Source: Termitomyces sp. T153 (taxonomy: Eukaryota; Basidiomycota; Agaricomycetes; Agaricales; Lyophyllaceae). From it: a DNA stretch of 32,502 nt. Location of the stretch: the NCBI GenBank assembly GCA_018296165.2, contig JACKQL020000237.1:1-32502 (forward strand), in the 5' to 3' direction. Both the position numbers and the translations under genes were made by a program. The notes under the pieces were generated by a model. It did no database searches, was not told where the DNA came from, and saw only the letters and a list, made by a program, of their open reading frames with translations. Of this stretch, positions 9,698 to 19,499 are shown one piece after another (position 1 is the stretch's first letter; every line of letters begins with the position of its first letter).

Positions 9698-11294
9698 ATG
9701 TCCTTGGAACTTGCCTCTTAGCTGGAGAAGATCACCATGGCCCACACTTTTCTTGATTGGGTTGACCACTTGCTTGCCCTGGCCTGTGCATTGTTGGCAA
9801 AGGATCCTTGCTTGGCAGTCACTGCCATATTCAAAACCTAGCTTCAATGGTTCAAGACTGCAGGGAGTGAAGTTGAGTGACCTGAGTTGGCAACAAGTAA
9901 GGAGGGAGTGTTGCCAGCTCTATGAGCAGTACTGAGGTGAAGAGTGGATTTGGCCTTTCAACATGCACTTTGTAAGTTTTGGTCTACTTCCTTCTTAGCA
10001 ACAACCTTAATGACTTCACTAGGCTCCTGCCAATCCCTTGTTGGAGTTTTTGCTGGAAGATCTGATGGTGGGAATGACAGTAAGTGCCCAGGCAGTCACT
10101 AGTGCCAGTGACACTGCTAAGGTAATATTAGCTTTTTGATGACCTGTTGCTGGATAACCAATTCTTCTTTCAGCACCTGCTAGGTGCATTAGCAGTGGTG
10201 AAGGGTGAGGGGTGGAGTGAGGGCTGCAGGGGCAAGGAAGAGCAAATCATGGGGACATTATGGAGGCCAGCCTCTTGACTCCCAAGGTTGCAGCTGGTAG
10301 TGTTGCTAAGGGGTTGGTGACAACCCCAAGAAGCAAAGGGAAGGGGAAGGGAAAGGCCAGAGAAGAAGAAGCAGAAGAAGAACAACTTAAAGTAAGTTCT
10401 CTTTCTCTTGCTAATGCTTGGCAATATTTGCTAATAGTTTTGCAAGAACAGATTGAAGATAGTTTTACTGACAAGTGCTTGGAGACTCTGCTATGCTAGT
10501 GGAAGGCCTTGACAGTGGTAGACATAGGGATAGGAGCTGGAGTAGTATCAGAGAAAGCAAAAGAGAAAGCAACTATGTTGCTAGAGAGGCAACAAGCATT
10601 CAAACAACAACAGGGAGCAATAAGTCTTCTAGCACCTTTTGCTACATGGTTTGCTAACAACTCTTAGTGTGACAACTGCTGGGCAGAGAATGACCCAGAG
10701 GGCTGCTGGTACCCCATAAAGGCCCTGCCTTGCTATTGATGCAACAGCATGCAGAAGAGCTGCTTATATAACAGGAAGTTGTTGAGAAGTACTGGCAGAA
10801 AGTTTGCCAAGAGGATTGTGGCAAGGGCCTCTTCTGTTTGACAGGCATGGGTGTTTGTGGAATTGCAGAAGAAGTTGGCAAAACATTCCAGCCTGCTTTT
10901 GCTGACATTGCAGGATGGGTCAAGGGTCAGAGGCAGTGGAGTTGCTAAGGGCAAGCAACAGGAGAAGAGCAAGGAGGTTGTGGAGAGCGAGGACAAGAGT
11001 GGCGACCGAGAAGATGATGGCGACAATGATGGCAGTGACAACGTGCCCTTGGCACAAAAACAAGTGTCAAGTTTGATGCCGGTCGCTAGCGCTAAGCGAC
11101 CAAGGACTGTCGCTAGCGAGGAGGGCGAGCAGGAGGCGGAGGATGTGGAGATGAGGGAGATGACTCCCTTATCGACGGTTGCTGAGGTTGAGCCAATGGC
11201 TAGCAGAGGGGAAGTTGAGGGCGAGGGAGAAGGGGAGGCAGAGGCAATAGAAGTCAATGAGGACGCGGTCAAGGATGAGGAAACAATCCGATGA
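9698..11294 (+). pseudogene. Decayed multi-exon gene with cysteine cluster
   Basis: The reading begins with MSLELAS at 9698 and continues through AHTFLDWVDHLLALAC and LQWFKTAGSEVE with stops between them. Possible introns are 10122-10173 (GTAATA to TTTCAG) and 10392-10437 (GTAAGT to AATAG). From 10260 the same frame gives a Lys/Glu-rich stretch, then CDNC-X8-CW-X7-C-Y-stop-C-X6-C (about 10668-10763), resembling a fungal zinc-binding cysteine cluster with one Arg codon turned into TGA. An acidic tail (10900-11294) closes it. Stops lie at 10497, 10665, 10737 and 10842. The last 300 bp are CpG-rich and stop-free, the rest is CpG-poor. A transposon-linked or DNA-binding role is possible but not shown. 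Confidence 0.55.
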
Positions 11295-11544
11295 CGGGTA
11301 AGTAACTTTGTTCGCTAAGCTTCCTTCGCTAACCATTTCACTAAGGGGACCTGGAGCAGCACACTACTGCGACAGGTAGGTCCTGGTATCCAGCCCCCTT
11401 TGGGATGTCGCAAATGGGACGTTCCATCCACCGGTAAGTCACTGACATTGTTTAGGTCATGACGATGCGCCGCTCAATATTCCACATTCTAGTATTATCA
11501 CCGTCACGCGGCAACGGATTTCATAGGATTGATATACGAAGAGT
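11295..11544. other. Spacer with possible splice signals
   Basis: CpG-rich DNA following the acidic ORF. Donor-like GTAAGT occurs at about 11297 and 11432, and acceptor-like CACTAAG near 11340, so further exons of the upstream gene could lie here. No coding sequence is recognised. Confidence 0.3.
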
Positions 11545-12136
11545 ATGGAGGAAGAAGCGACTCATTTTAACCTGGTAGGGGACACTCTTCTCTCCGCTTT
11601 CGAGTGTTGTTGAGGCCTCATTTTCATTTCAAGGGGGCGCAAGCTATGAGACTGGTTTTCGTCCTCATGGAGGCCGGTTGATGACCATGTCTGTCGTAAT
11701 CTCACTCTCATTTTTGCGTATAGTCTCCTATAACGAATTTAAGAAGGCTACTGAGTCAGATCTTGCGCCAATGAGGGTTCACGAAGGGACCATTGGTATG
11801 ATGTTTCTCGTCTTAGAGGACATTCTTTATTTCTCAATATACCCCTAGCGTCCGTGTTTAGAACAAGCATGAGTTGACAATCACTGACTACGCAATGCAT
11901 CGCTCTGGGAAGCTGCACGGTATTCTTCCTCGGACCAGTCAGTCAATCATTTGATTCATGTTTTCGTATCAGAGCACGAACTTAAGATGTGGGAGGACTT
12001 GAAAGTGCAGTTTATGGAACCTTTGGATGAGGTTCAAGCTGAACTCGAAGCTGCTGACCTGCCAAAGCCACCTCTGGCGCACGCTTTTAATGTAATTGAA
12101 CTTGACTTCTCATGCGATAGATTTGATCTTGAATGA
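11545..12136 (+). CDS. Small five-exon gene, unknown function
   Basis: Exons 11545-11574, 11634-11676, 11724-11809, 11862-11919 and 11973-12136 join with consistent phase into 126 codons plus stop; the four introns are 59, 47, 52 and 53 nt, the usual size in basidiomycetes. Three introns have fair donors (GTAGGG, GTTGAT, GTATTC); the third (GTCTTA) is weak, and GTATGA at 11796 is a rival that breaks the frame. An in-frame stop at 11530 supports ATG 11545. The predicted protein starts MEEEATHFNL, contains HELTITDYAMHRSGKLH, and ends in an acidic segment with EVQAELEAADLPKPPLAH. No family is recognised and no signal peptide or membrane segment is seen. It lies in the CpG-rich island beside the CRN gene. 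It could be part of a larger or decaying gene. Confidence 0.45.
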
Positions 12137-12827
12137 CGCAAACTGGGACAACCGCAGGCTACTTGTACTACAACGACATATATAAAAATTGACCCCTTGT
12201 AACTAAATATGCTATAGGTGAATCTTCGACGACCTTTGTATCAGTATATATAGGACATGGATAAGGGGAACACGTCAAATGTGAAGAATTTCGTTTCAAA
12301 TGTGGTTTGTAGTACTAGTACGAGAAGTACAGAAATTCACATGCATAATCTTTTCTTGTGAACATCGCACGCATTGTTTCGGGCAGGAAAGAAGGCTCTT
12401 TATGCTCCCTGCACGACAAACGTCGCGTTGTAGATCGTTTCTGTTGGAAGCATGCGAGTAGTCGGGGACAGGACATGCATACACAAGTTTCGTAGTGCCT
12501 ATAGGTTCTGGATTGCTGGTTTTCGGATAAGTGCTCTGGCCATTGGTCTGCGCTGTGATTTGTGTTGTAGGAGAATCACGACGATTTTCCATGCTAGACA
12601 TGAATTTGTCTAACGTTAGTCGGGAAAGAAGTGGACGATGATAAGAGTCAGATGTCGAAGACGATTCCGCTCGTGTGACCTTCAAAGGGTGCAACGAGTT
12701 CTTCTGGCCGAACAAATGTCGCTTCTCCTCATCATGGACACATGACAGTGGCACGTGATAGTCATACTCATGTAACGTTGGTTTGAAACTCGTTCTTTCG
12801 TAAAAACAACTGAAACAACAACCTCTG
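12137..12827. other. Intergenic region upstream of the CRN gene
   Basis: CpG-rich, with TATATAAAAATTG at about 12178 and TATATATAGG at about 12245 as TATA-like candidates, though both are over 500 bp from the CRN start codon. An open frame of 211 codons runs antisense over 12296-12928 but resembles nothing known and overlaps the CRN exon. No other feature was identified. Confidence 0.4.
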
Positions 12828-14660
12828 ATGCCTTCGAAGTGGCCAATAATTTGCGTCGTCGTGGATGGAAGAGGCAAACTCTTATCCGGCGCTTCCCCTT
12901 TCACCGTCGAAGTCGGTTCTGACACCAATGTTTCTGCGTTAAAAAAAGAAATTCAGTCCCAGAATCCACGAACACTCGCCGCATACGATCAGATGTTGAT
13001 GAAGCTCTGGAAGCCCACCAAGGATATTGGCGTCGTTGTTGCGAATGAGAAATTAAAAGAGGTTATCAATGATCTTTCGATCGAAGCAAATAGTAATGAT
13101 GTCGAGCGCCTCATGGAGTTTGAGCTCGTTTCTGAGTACTGGAACGCGGCACCTAATCAGCGGCTTCTCCAGGTTATCTTGCAACTTCCACAGGGTAGAG
13201 TCCTCTCACTGATACATGACCCCTTACACATATCTTTTCATAGTCAACTTGCCGCAAAAACATCAACGTGAGGAAGATGACACCACAACGCTCGTAAAAC
13301 GCTTGAAAAGAGTAACCGACGTTGCGCCGTCATCTCTGGCTCGGCCTGCCACCTTTCGGAACGTTGTAGGCGAGGACAAATTGATCACTGTCAACCGGCC
13401 CTATGAGCCCAGTACCATCCCTATTGCACTATACGAACGTGCCTTCGGTATCTTCAGGGATCGTTGCAAACAACCCCCCTCCAATAAGGCTATGAACTGC
13501 CTTGTTCACCTTACACAAGTTGGATGTGAGTGGTATTCAGTGGAAGCCCCCCGGAGGGAAGCTATTGCAAAGGTTTTCTCCGAGTGCCTGGGTTTACAGT
13601 TTCATGCAGAGAAGATAGGCGATACTGAATACGTTACGGATGGACACCTCGCCTTCAAGATCATACCGGCAGCAATACGAAAGTGTAAAAATGAAGATGG
13701 ATCTGCTATGTTCCAAGCGGCGTTATATTATGTCAGCTTTTTCATGCGTGCACTGCCTGACTTCGGTAATCGAAATACGTGTTTCCCCTCTATTCTTGTC
13801 GTCGATTCAGGTATAAGTATGGCGGCACCTTCATCAGTACACACTGTTTCATAGGATATTCAGGTTCAAAACTCAACTTCTATGCCGCTATTTGGGATGG
13901 ACAGCGTGTCAAAGTCGAGCCGTTATGCCGAGGCATTGACCTGACTGCCAATTGGAACGAGCTACATGCACGATATGAGGTGGCGGCTACCTTGGATGCC
14001 CTAATGGAAGCAGTCCATGTTATTCAGGCACATTACGCACTTCTCGAATCCACAAGCGCCCCCGTCGAGCGATCCAACCTTGGAGCCATTCCCCGATACC
14101 CATACCTAACATCATATCGTAATGAAAATGGTCAAGAAGTCGGCCTGCACTATACCGCGCAACTTGAAACAGACAAATTGCTCTTCACCGCCACTTCCGA
14201 CCAACCTGATCTCCAAGAGTGTATTGTCAAATTTACACAGCATGAGTATTCTGCGGACGCACATAATCTCCTTGCGATGCATCAAATGGCACCGAAGTTG
14301 CAGAAAATCATTGAGGTCCCCGGAGGGTGGAAGGTGGTCATCATGGACCGGTCAAAATACCACGTTCTTCATCATTATCCGTTGTCAAAAGAACTGCAGG
14401 AAAAGGTGAAAAACAAGGTGAAAGGAATTGTTCGAACACTTCATCAAAATGGATTCGTGCATGGTGATATCCGAGCTGCCAACCTTCTCATTGATCCTGC
14501 CTCCCTCAATTCCCATGACGTACAGGTTCATTTAATTGATTTCGACTGGGGTGGACGTGCTGGAGAAGTGCGATATCCCATCGGACTGAACAGCGAAACG
14601 GTAATGCGTCCGAAGGAGGTTCAAGGCGGGAAACTCATCCCTGGAGGCACACGATATTGA
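12828..14660 (+). CDS. Crinkler (CRN)-like protein with kinase-like C-terminal domain
   Basis: Three exons (12828-13194, 13244-13810, 13855-14660) give 579 residues. Residues 1-122 match the CRN N-terminal ubiquitin-like header: IICVVVDGRG, VSALKKEIQ, LMKLWKP, ending LLQVILQLPQ. A basic linker (KRLKRV) and a long middle region follow, then a kinase-like domain: candidate ATP-site Lys in CIVKFTQ, HGDIRAANLL as catalytic loop (HGD in place of HRD, Asp and Asn kept), and LIDFDWGG in place of DFG. CRN proteins were first described as oomycete effectors and occur in basidiomycetes and other fungi; where this one acts is unknown. No secretion signal is evident at the N-terminus. ATG 12828 directly precedes the header. 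The C-terminus seems cut by a 1-nt shift (see findings). The family call is from memory of motifs. Confidence 0.85.
13195..13243 (+). other. CRN gene intron 1
   Basis: 49 nt, GTAGAG to TTTCATAG, with CTGAT as a possible branch site. Removing it joins phase 1 exons and links the ubiquitin-like header to NLPQKHQREEDD without a stop. Reading through would end at 13271. Confidence 0.75.
13811..13854 (+). other. CRN gene intron 2
   Basis: 44 nt, with strong donor GTATAAGT and acceptor TTTCATAG. Its removal corrects the frame from the one ending at 13854 to the one carrying the kinase-like domain, giving ILVVDSG joined to YSGSKLNFYAAIWDG. A 32-nt alternative (13779-13810) also fits the phase but is shorter than usual introns. 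Confidence 0.7.
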
Positions 14661-15698
14661 GATGATATCTTCCCTATTTGCCTAGTACAAGTACGAAGTT
14701 GTCGTTTCATTTCAGCTCTTCAAGGATGCACTTTTTGGAGGAATTGTGGTCAAATGAACCGTGTAACACAGTGTGGGTGTGTCGGTAGTGTGGTGTAGAG
14801 AAATATGTACAGTGTACTGCGAATAAACCCGACCTGTCTTCAGTGCCCTCAATTTTCAACCTCTCGTGTAGTAACCAAAAATTTAGAAGGAAACCTAGTC
14901 GTAAAAATGCAATAAAAAAATTGTTGCAGATTACGTAATACAGTCCACTTTTCGAACGGAAAAAGTCAAAACTATAGAGCGCCGATTGTACCATCCTCAT
15001 GCATTATAATGCCCAAAGGAATTGTCGATCCCAACAAGCAAAGATACAGAACACGTACATGCTCGTAAATTAGGTCGAGAGATATGGAAGAAAAGATTCA
15101 TCAGGTAGATTAGATGTGATTAGATAACCTAATAAGGAAAAAAAGGGTCCAAGTCCACTTTCAGGTCAAAAAAAAATCAAACTCGACATTGAGAAAATTG
15201 GCTACGTTCACCTGCAAGCTATCCTTAGGAGTAGTATATTGCAAGAGTTTGAGACAAACCTACTCAGTTTTGTGGGAGGAGATACCATTTCAAAATATCA
15301 GGTCGCGAGATGCCTATTTTGAGTGACCAAACACTGTAGGTTGTTGGTGAGACTGGGTTTCAGAATGGTAGGAAAAGGAGTCGCCATTCTGTCTTTGTCT
15401 TGGTACATAATCGTCTTGATTCGGCTTGAGTATTTACCATACTATACCAGCATTTGTCAGAAAAATTCCCAATACCTTATCAGGACCAAAACTGAATCAG
15501 GTTGTTGGTCTAATCAGGTAGAATCCCCATATATGATGTCAAAATTGAACTTTCAATGACTTTGAGGGCAAGCTCATTGCTGTCATTTCAACCAGCCAAG
15601 GAAAATCAGAGTTCTGAATGGTTGCACAGGGAAATCATTTATCTTCAGCAAAGGTCTTCCTCACAAACTATATTTTAATCCACAGCTAATGTACACTA
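14661..15698. other. Intergenic region downstream of the CRN gene
   Basis: The CpG-rich state continues to about 15423 and then ends abruptly. A-rich runs occur at 15168-15178. Short open frames on both strands (for example antisense 14707-15000) have no recognisable content. No RNA gene or repeat was recognised. Confidence 0.4.
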
Positions 15699-16140
15699 TC
15701 ATTGTACCCATTTTACAATGGCCTTGAGGGTTTTGGTCTGTTCTGGTTCATGCCACTCAAAGATAAAGTAGTCATGAAAAGCATCCTTTGCATTATAGTA
15801 AATGAACTGGTCACCTAGGTCTTTTGCCATCCTGTCCTGAAGAGTATAATTTGGTCATATAAGACCTCTACACCACAAGCCACAAGGAAAGTGTGAGGGA
15901 AACCTATGAAATCAATGACAAAATCCAGATCCAAAGAAGCAGAGCAAATGTATGGGTTTCACAAAATCAAACTCAGGCTCAAAGTCATCTTTCCCAGAAA
16001 TGCTTTGTTAGTACAGTTGATCCCACTTGTGCTATAATCAATGTAGTCTGAAGTGAGGAACAGGTCACTTCATCCTGTTGGGCTATCATGGGACACACCA
16101 AGGTCACTCCAGAGCAAAAGAAGGATCATACCCCCCATCA
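15699..16140 (-). pseudogene. Alpha/beta-hydrolase fold-3 relic (C-terminal half)
   Basis: Read on the minus strand from about 16140 down, the pieces in order are LLLWSDLGVSHDSPTG, SDYIDYSTSG, NPYICSASLDLDF, GFPHTFLVACGVEVLYDQ, DRMAKDLGDQFIYYNAKD, and AFHDYFIFEWHEPEQTKTL ending IVKWVQ-stop at 15699. This order and spacing match the C-terminal half of hydrolases of the HSL/steryl acetylhydrolase type, with the catalytic acid near EVLYDQ and the catalytic His in AFHDY. Frameshifts occur near 15990 and around 15855, with an in-frame TGA before NPYIC. The N-terminal half with the HGGG oxyanion motif and the nucleophile elbow is not visible. It is CpG-poor and dead. It may be a captured or bystander cellular gene caught in the silenced domain. 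Confidence 0.75.
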
Positions 16141-16563
16141 GAAAAAAGGTGCTTAAAATATATCACAATACATGGCATGGGATACATTGGTTGAGACAGA
16201 CATAATGGTAATATTTTAGACAGAATTATAATTTGAATACTGGAAATTTTTATCATTTTTATATAATTTCAGGAAGACTTTACTTTGGTTACTCAAAGCC
16301 TAGTCTGTCAGGGGACTGCTCATATCTGCCCCTCCTATTGTTTCCTTTATTCAGGGCTTGCCTTTCATTTTCATCCTCCCATCTTCTGGTGACAAGTACT
16401 TTCAACCAAGGGCTATCTTCTGATTATATTTGTTTGTGGTCATGTGCCATGAGTCCAGAGATCATGGCTGTTTATGATGGATTTCTATTTTGGGTTCAAT
16501 CTCTGGACTTTTCACCTTTGGGTTAGGGTTAGAAGTTTTCCTGAAGCATCACACCTGGCCAGG
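16141..16563. other. Unassigned AT-rich stretch
   Basis: No gene recognised. It includes GGGTTAGGGTTAG at 16520-16532, two telomere-like TTAGGG units. The N-terminal part of the hydrolase could once have been here but is not readable. Confidence 0.35.
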
Positions 16564-16705
16564 GAGATCCTTAGACTTGTTCTCTTTGGATCTCCCTCTG
16601 CCAGGTGAGTAGTTATGTCCATAGACCCTTTACAGTATTGAATAGACTTTGGATCTCCCTTTGCCAGTTGTGTGACTTAGCCATAGCTTCCAGTGGTTGC
16701 CCTTA
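16564..16705 (+). mobile_element. Fragment of the Ty3 gag leader
   Basis: GATCCTTAGACTTGTTCTCT and the duplicated TTTGGATCTCCCTCTGCCAG block match the leader before gag copies A (about 3420-3560) and B (about 29410-29550), ending in a related GTTGCCCTTAC. A third, isolated piece of the element with no gag following. Confidence 0.65.
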
Positions 16706-17389
16706 CATAGTCTAACTTTGGCAATTGATGTTTGACCAGATAAATATCACATTACTTCAACTAGATAATGCAAAACCACATGAATATAATTGTGTAATCC
16801 TACAATTACTGCATTCCATTCATGGTACTGTTTGCCCCTATTTTGGAGTTGCCATTTTATTTCCACCATTTATACCTGCAGTTGGGCTTCAATCATTTTT
16901 CCTTTCCTTTTGCCTTACATTCTCCTTAGTATATATGTGTATCTCTACTTGCTTGGAACATAGCAAGGTCCTGTTTCTGCTGCCACACAATCAGTGGGGA
17001 CTAACATCCTTTCACTTTGTTTGGAACAGCTACCTCTGCTATTGTTTAGGACTTGATCATTGCATTTCAGTTAACCTTGACCAACACTGACAACAACACT
17101 GCTTAGTCTGTTCTGTCCTGTGTGCATTAGCTACTGTCTCCAGAGGCTTTTAAGCCCAAAAACAGCTGCATATACTGAGTAAACCAGACATGGGAACTGT
17201 CATGTTGGCAATCCAGCAAACTGCCATGCACTCCTTGCACACCAGATCCCTTAACAAAACATAGTCATGCTTGTACTTGGCACCTATGTTCCTCTCTGTC
17301 ATTGCCACTATGGACTATGATGGATTCACACCACCACTTGTTATACTTGCACTGGATATTCCTGCATCTTCTGCTCCTGCACCACACAC
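16706..17389. other. Unassigned CpG-poor stretch
   Basis: A frame of 121 codons (16725-17090) is open but hydrophobic and unlike any family I recognise; probably chance. Nothing else seen. Confidence 0.35.
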
Positions 17390-17700
17390 TGATGTGCTCC
17401 TATGCCACCTAGCTGCTGTGTGGAGAAACAAAAGAAACCTAAACATTGGCAACCAGATAGGGTAGCTGGCAATAGGAAACAATGAGGGTGAGTTGGTAAA
17501 TGTCTCAGAGAACTAGAGCACTAAAAAAGGGTCAGGGATGGAATGAAAGTGCAAGTGGGAGTACCTGTGATTGGCACCCACACTAAATCAAGTATGAGGT
17601 CACTGGGGCTTGTTGTTAAGCCATTAACAATGATGAGAGAGGGCAGAAAAGAAACCTGAAGCTGGGAAGCTGAGAGCTACTGACATTTACCACTTTGAAG
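17390..17700 (+). mobile_element. F2 LTR copy b, 5' fragment
   Basis: Begins TGATGTGCTCCTATGCCACC, shares GATAGGGTAGCTGGCAATAGG and GAAGCTGGGAAGCTGAGAGC with the copy at 22357, and fades at about 17700. The rest of the LTR is absent. Confidence 0.65.
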
Positions 17701-17903
17701 TGTTTGGCTGGGTTATTTCTTACCAACACCTATGTTTATTGTTATTAAAGTATTACTAATATGTCTGCAGCAGTGGTTGCTGACTAACTTTGATTGACAA
17801 TTGGTGTTTCCTGTATATAATGAGTCATGTATTTCAATATTCTTTCAACATTATTTTCTGTCAGGTTCTGCTGACCATGGGGGCTCAGCTACACTGGGTG
17901 AGG

Positions 17904-18857
17904 AAACTTAAAAAGAGAGAACCTAACACTAGTTACTAGATAGGGTAGCTGGCAATAGGAAGTTAATAGTAGAGGGTGAGTCAGTAACCATCCCAGAGAA
18001 CAAGAACCAATGTTGTGTTGAAAGGTGAAGTTGGAAGGATCGCTATCACTATCCTGAGTCACTAGTGACAGAAAGAAGAATAGGTGAAGTCAAGAAGCAT
18101 TGCTAAGACAAGGCAAACTCTTAACAGAGGTAGAGGGGTTAGGGAGTAGAGTAGAAAAAGGAAGGTGGTAATAGGAAAAGCAAAGGGCACCTGTAGTTGG
18201 TACCACACTAGATCAAGGTCAAAGGTGATAAGACTTGTTGCTAAGTCAAAGTCAACAGCAAGTAAGGAATAGAGGGAAAGTATAGGCAAAGTGAAATCTC
18301 AAGCTGGTAGGCTTAGAGATAGATGGATTCAGTGTGAGGGGGATCTATCTGAGTTGATTCTCCTGTCCAAGTGTTTATGTACAGGCAGTATTTATATGGT
18401 TCCAAAGTATAGTATGGGAAAGTAAGCAAATAGTTGCCACTAGCAACAGCATCTGTCAATGTGTTTATGGTCTGTACAAGGCATCAGTCTGTAACTAAGT
18501 GAAAAAAACCATAAGCAAAGTCTCTGACATGTAGATGCCATTTAAGTATGTTGGTCAACTTGACAAAGAGAATGATAGCAAAAAGGTATGCATCTGGCAA
18601 TATGTCCATACATAGTGAGATAATGCCGTTTTGTTGCCAGAGTCACTAGGATCACTAAAGTCACTAGGAAGGGTCTAGGCCTTGCTGATCTAGGCCCAAG
18701 TTCTAGGCTCCATGTGCTAAAGTCCCATGCTAAGGCTACCTCAGTCCAGACCTTGGGCTAGGCCCCATATGCTGAGTATTGTGACTTGTGCCAAATTCAA
18801 AATAGTCAGCTGCTGCTAAGTCCAAAAATGGTGCTCAGCAACAACTGGGACTCATCA
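17904..18857 (+). mobile_element. F2 LTR copy c, nested in the family 1 LTR
   Basis: Shares GATAGGGTAGCTGGCAATAG, GGCAGTATTTATA and GTGTAGATGCCATTTAAGTATG (quoted in part) with other F2 copies and ends GGGACTCATCA. The usual first 50 bp (TGATGTGCTCC) are missing and no TSD is seen; about 25 bp of the host LTR also seem lost, so the junction is not a simple insertion. Confidence 0.65.
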
Positions 18858-19491
18858 ATGCAATGTCCTGCACTGATAACTCAGCATTTGGAGAAGGTCT
18901 AGACATTGAGGACTTGTGAGGATAAGTGATGGCGAGTGATCCAAACAAGTCCCAAGTGGTCAAGAGAAGTCTAGGACAGGTTGCAGGGAAGGGGTTAGAC
19001 TTGCTGGGGTGCCAGGTACAAGTCTGGAAGCAAGTATTGAGGATGTGGAGTAAGCAGAGGCTATGTGAGTGATGGGAGCAGGGCTGGAGCTTGATGGGGG
19101 ATCAACAGATGTTGATGAGTTTTGGGGCCAAGTGAATAGCGAGGTCTGGAGTTGGTTTAAGGTTGTTTGAAGTTTGTAATTGTAAGTGTGAAGTTTGTAA
19201 AGGTGTTAAGGTTGAGAGGACTTGAACACAATAATGGAAACAGAGTCAAACAAGAAAAAGAGTTGAGACAAGATTGAGATGAGAACAAAAATAGATTCAA
19301 GTGGAGATACAAAACAATAACAAGAACAATAACAAGACTGGAGATGAGACAAGACTGGGAGACTGAGATAAGACTAGGAGACTGAGGAAAAGGGAAACAT
19401 AACACAGAACACAAAACACAAAAAGAGAAACAATTAGAAACACATCAGGTAAGGCAATATCAAGACTAGAGTATGAGGTGCTATTCTATGA

Positions 19492-19499
19492 CTTATATA
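19492..19499 (-). promoter_or_regulatory. LTR TATA box, inverted copy
   Basis: CTTATATA followed by CTGACTACTGGAGAGCTC, the inverse of the conserved LTR promoter block. Confidence 0.5.

Noticed and set aside
10733..11272. Ser-rich minus-strand ORF of 179 codons
   Set aside because: Complement of the acidic Glu/Asp-rich tail of the plus-strand gene relic; Ser/Leu-rich readings are expected opposite such sequence.
12296..12928. Antisense ORF of 211 codons upstream of and overlapping the CRN start
   Set aside because: Its first part is the reverse of the CRN coding exon, composition is unremarkable, and no domain is recognisable. Left out as a gene; antisense RNA-seq could change this.
14707..15000. 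Minus-strand ORF of 97 codons, hydrophobic
   Set aside because: AT-rich intergenic sequence without splice support or recognisable content.
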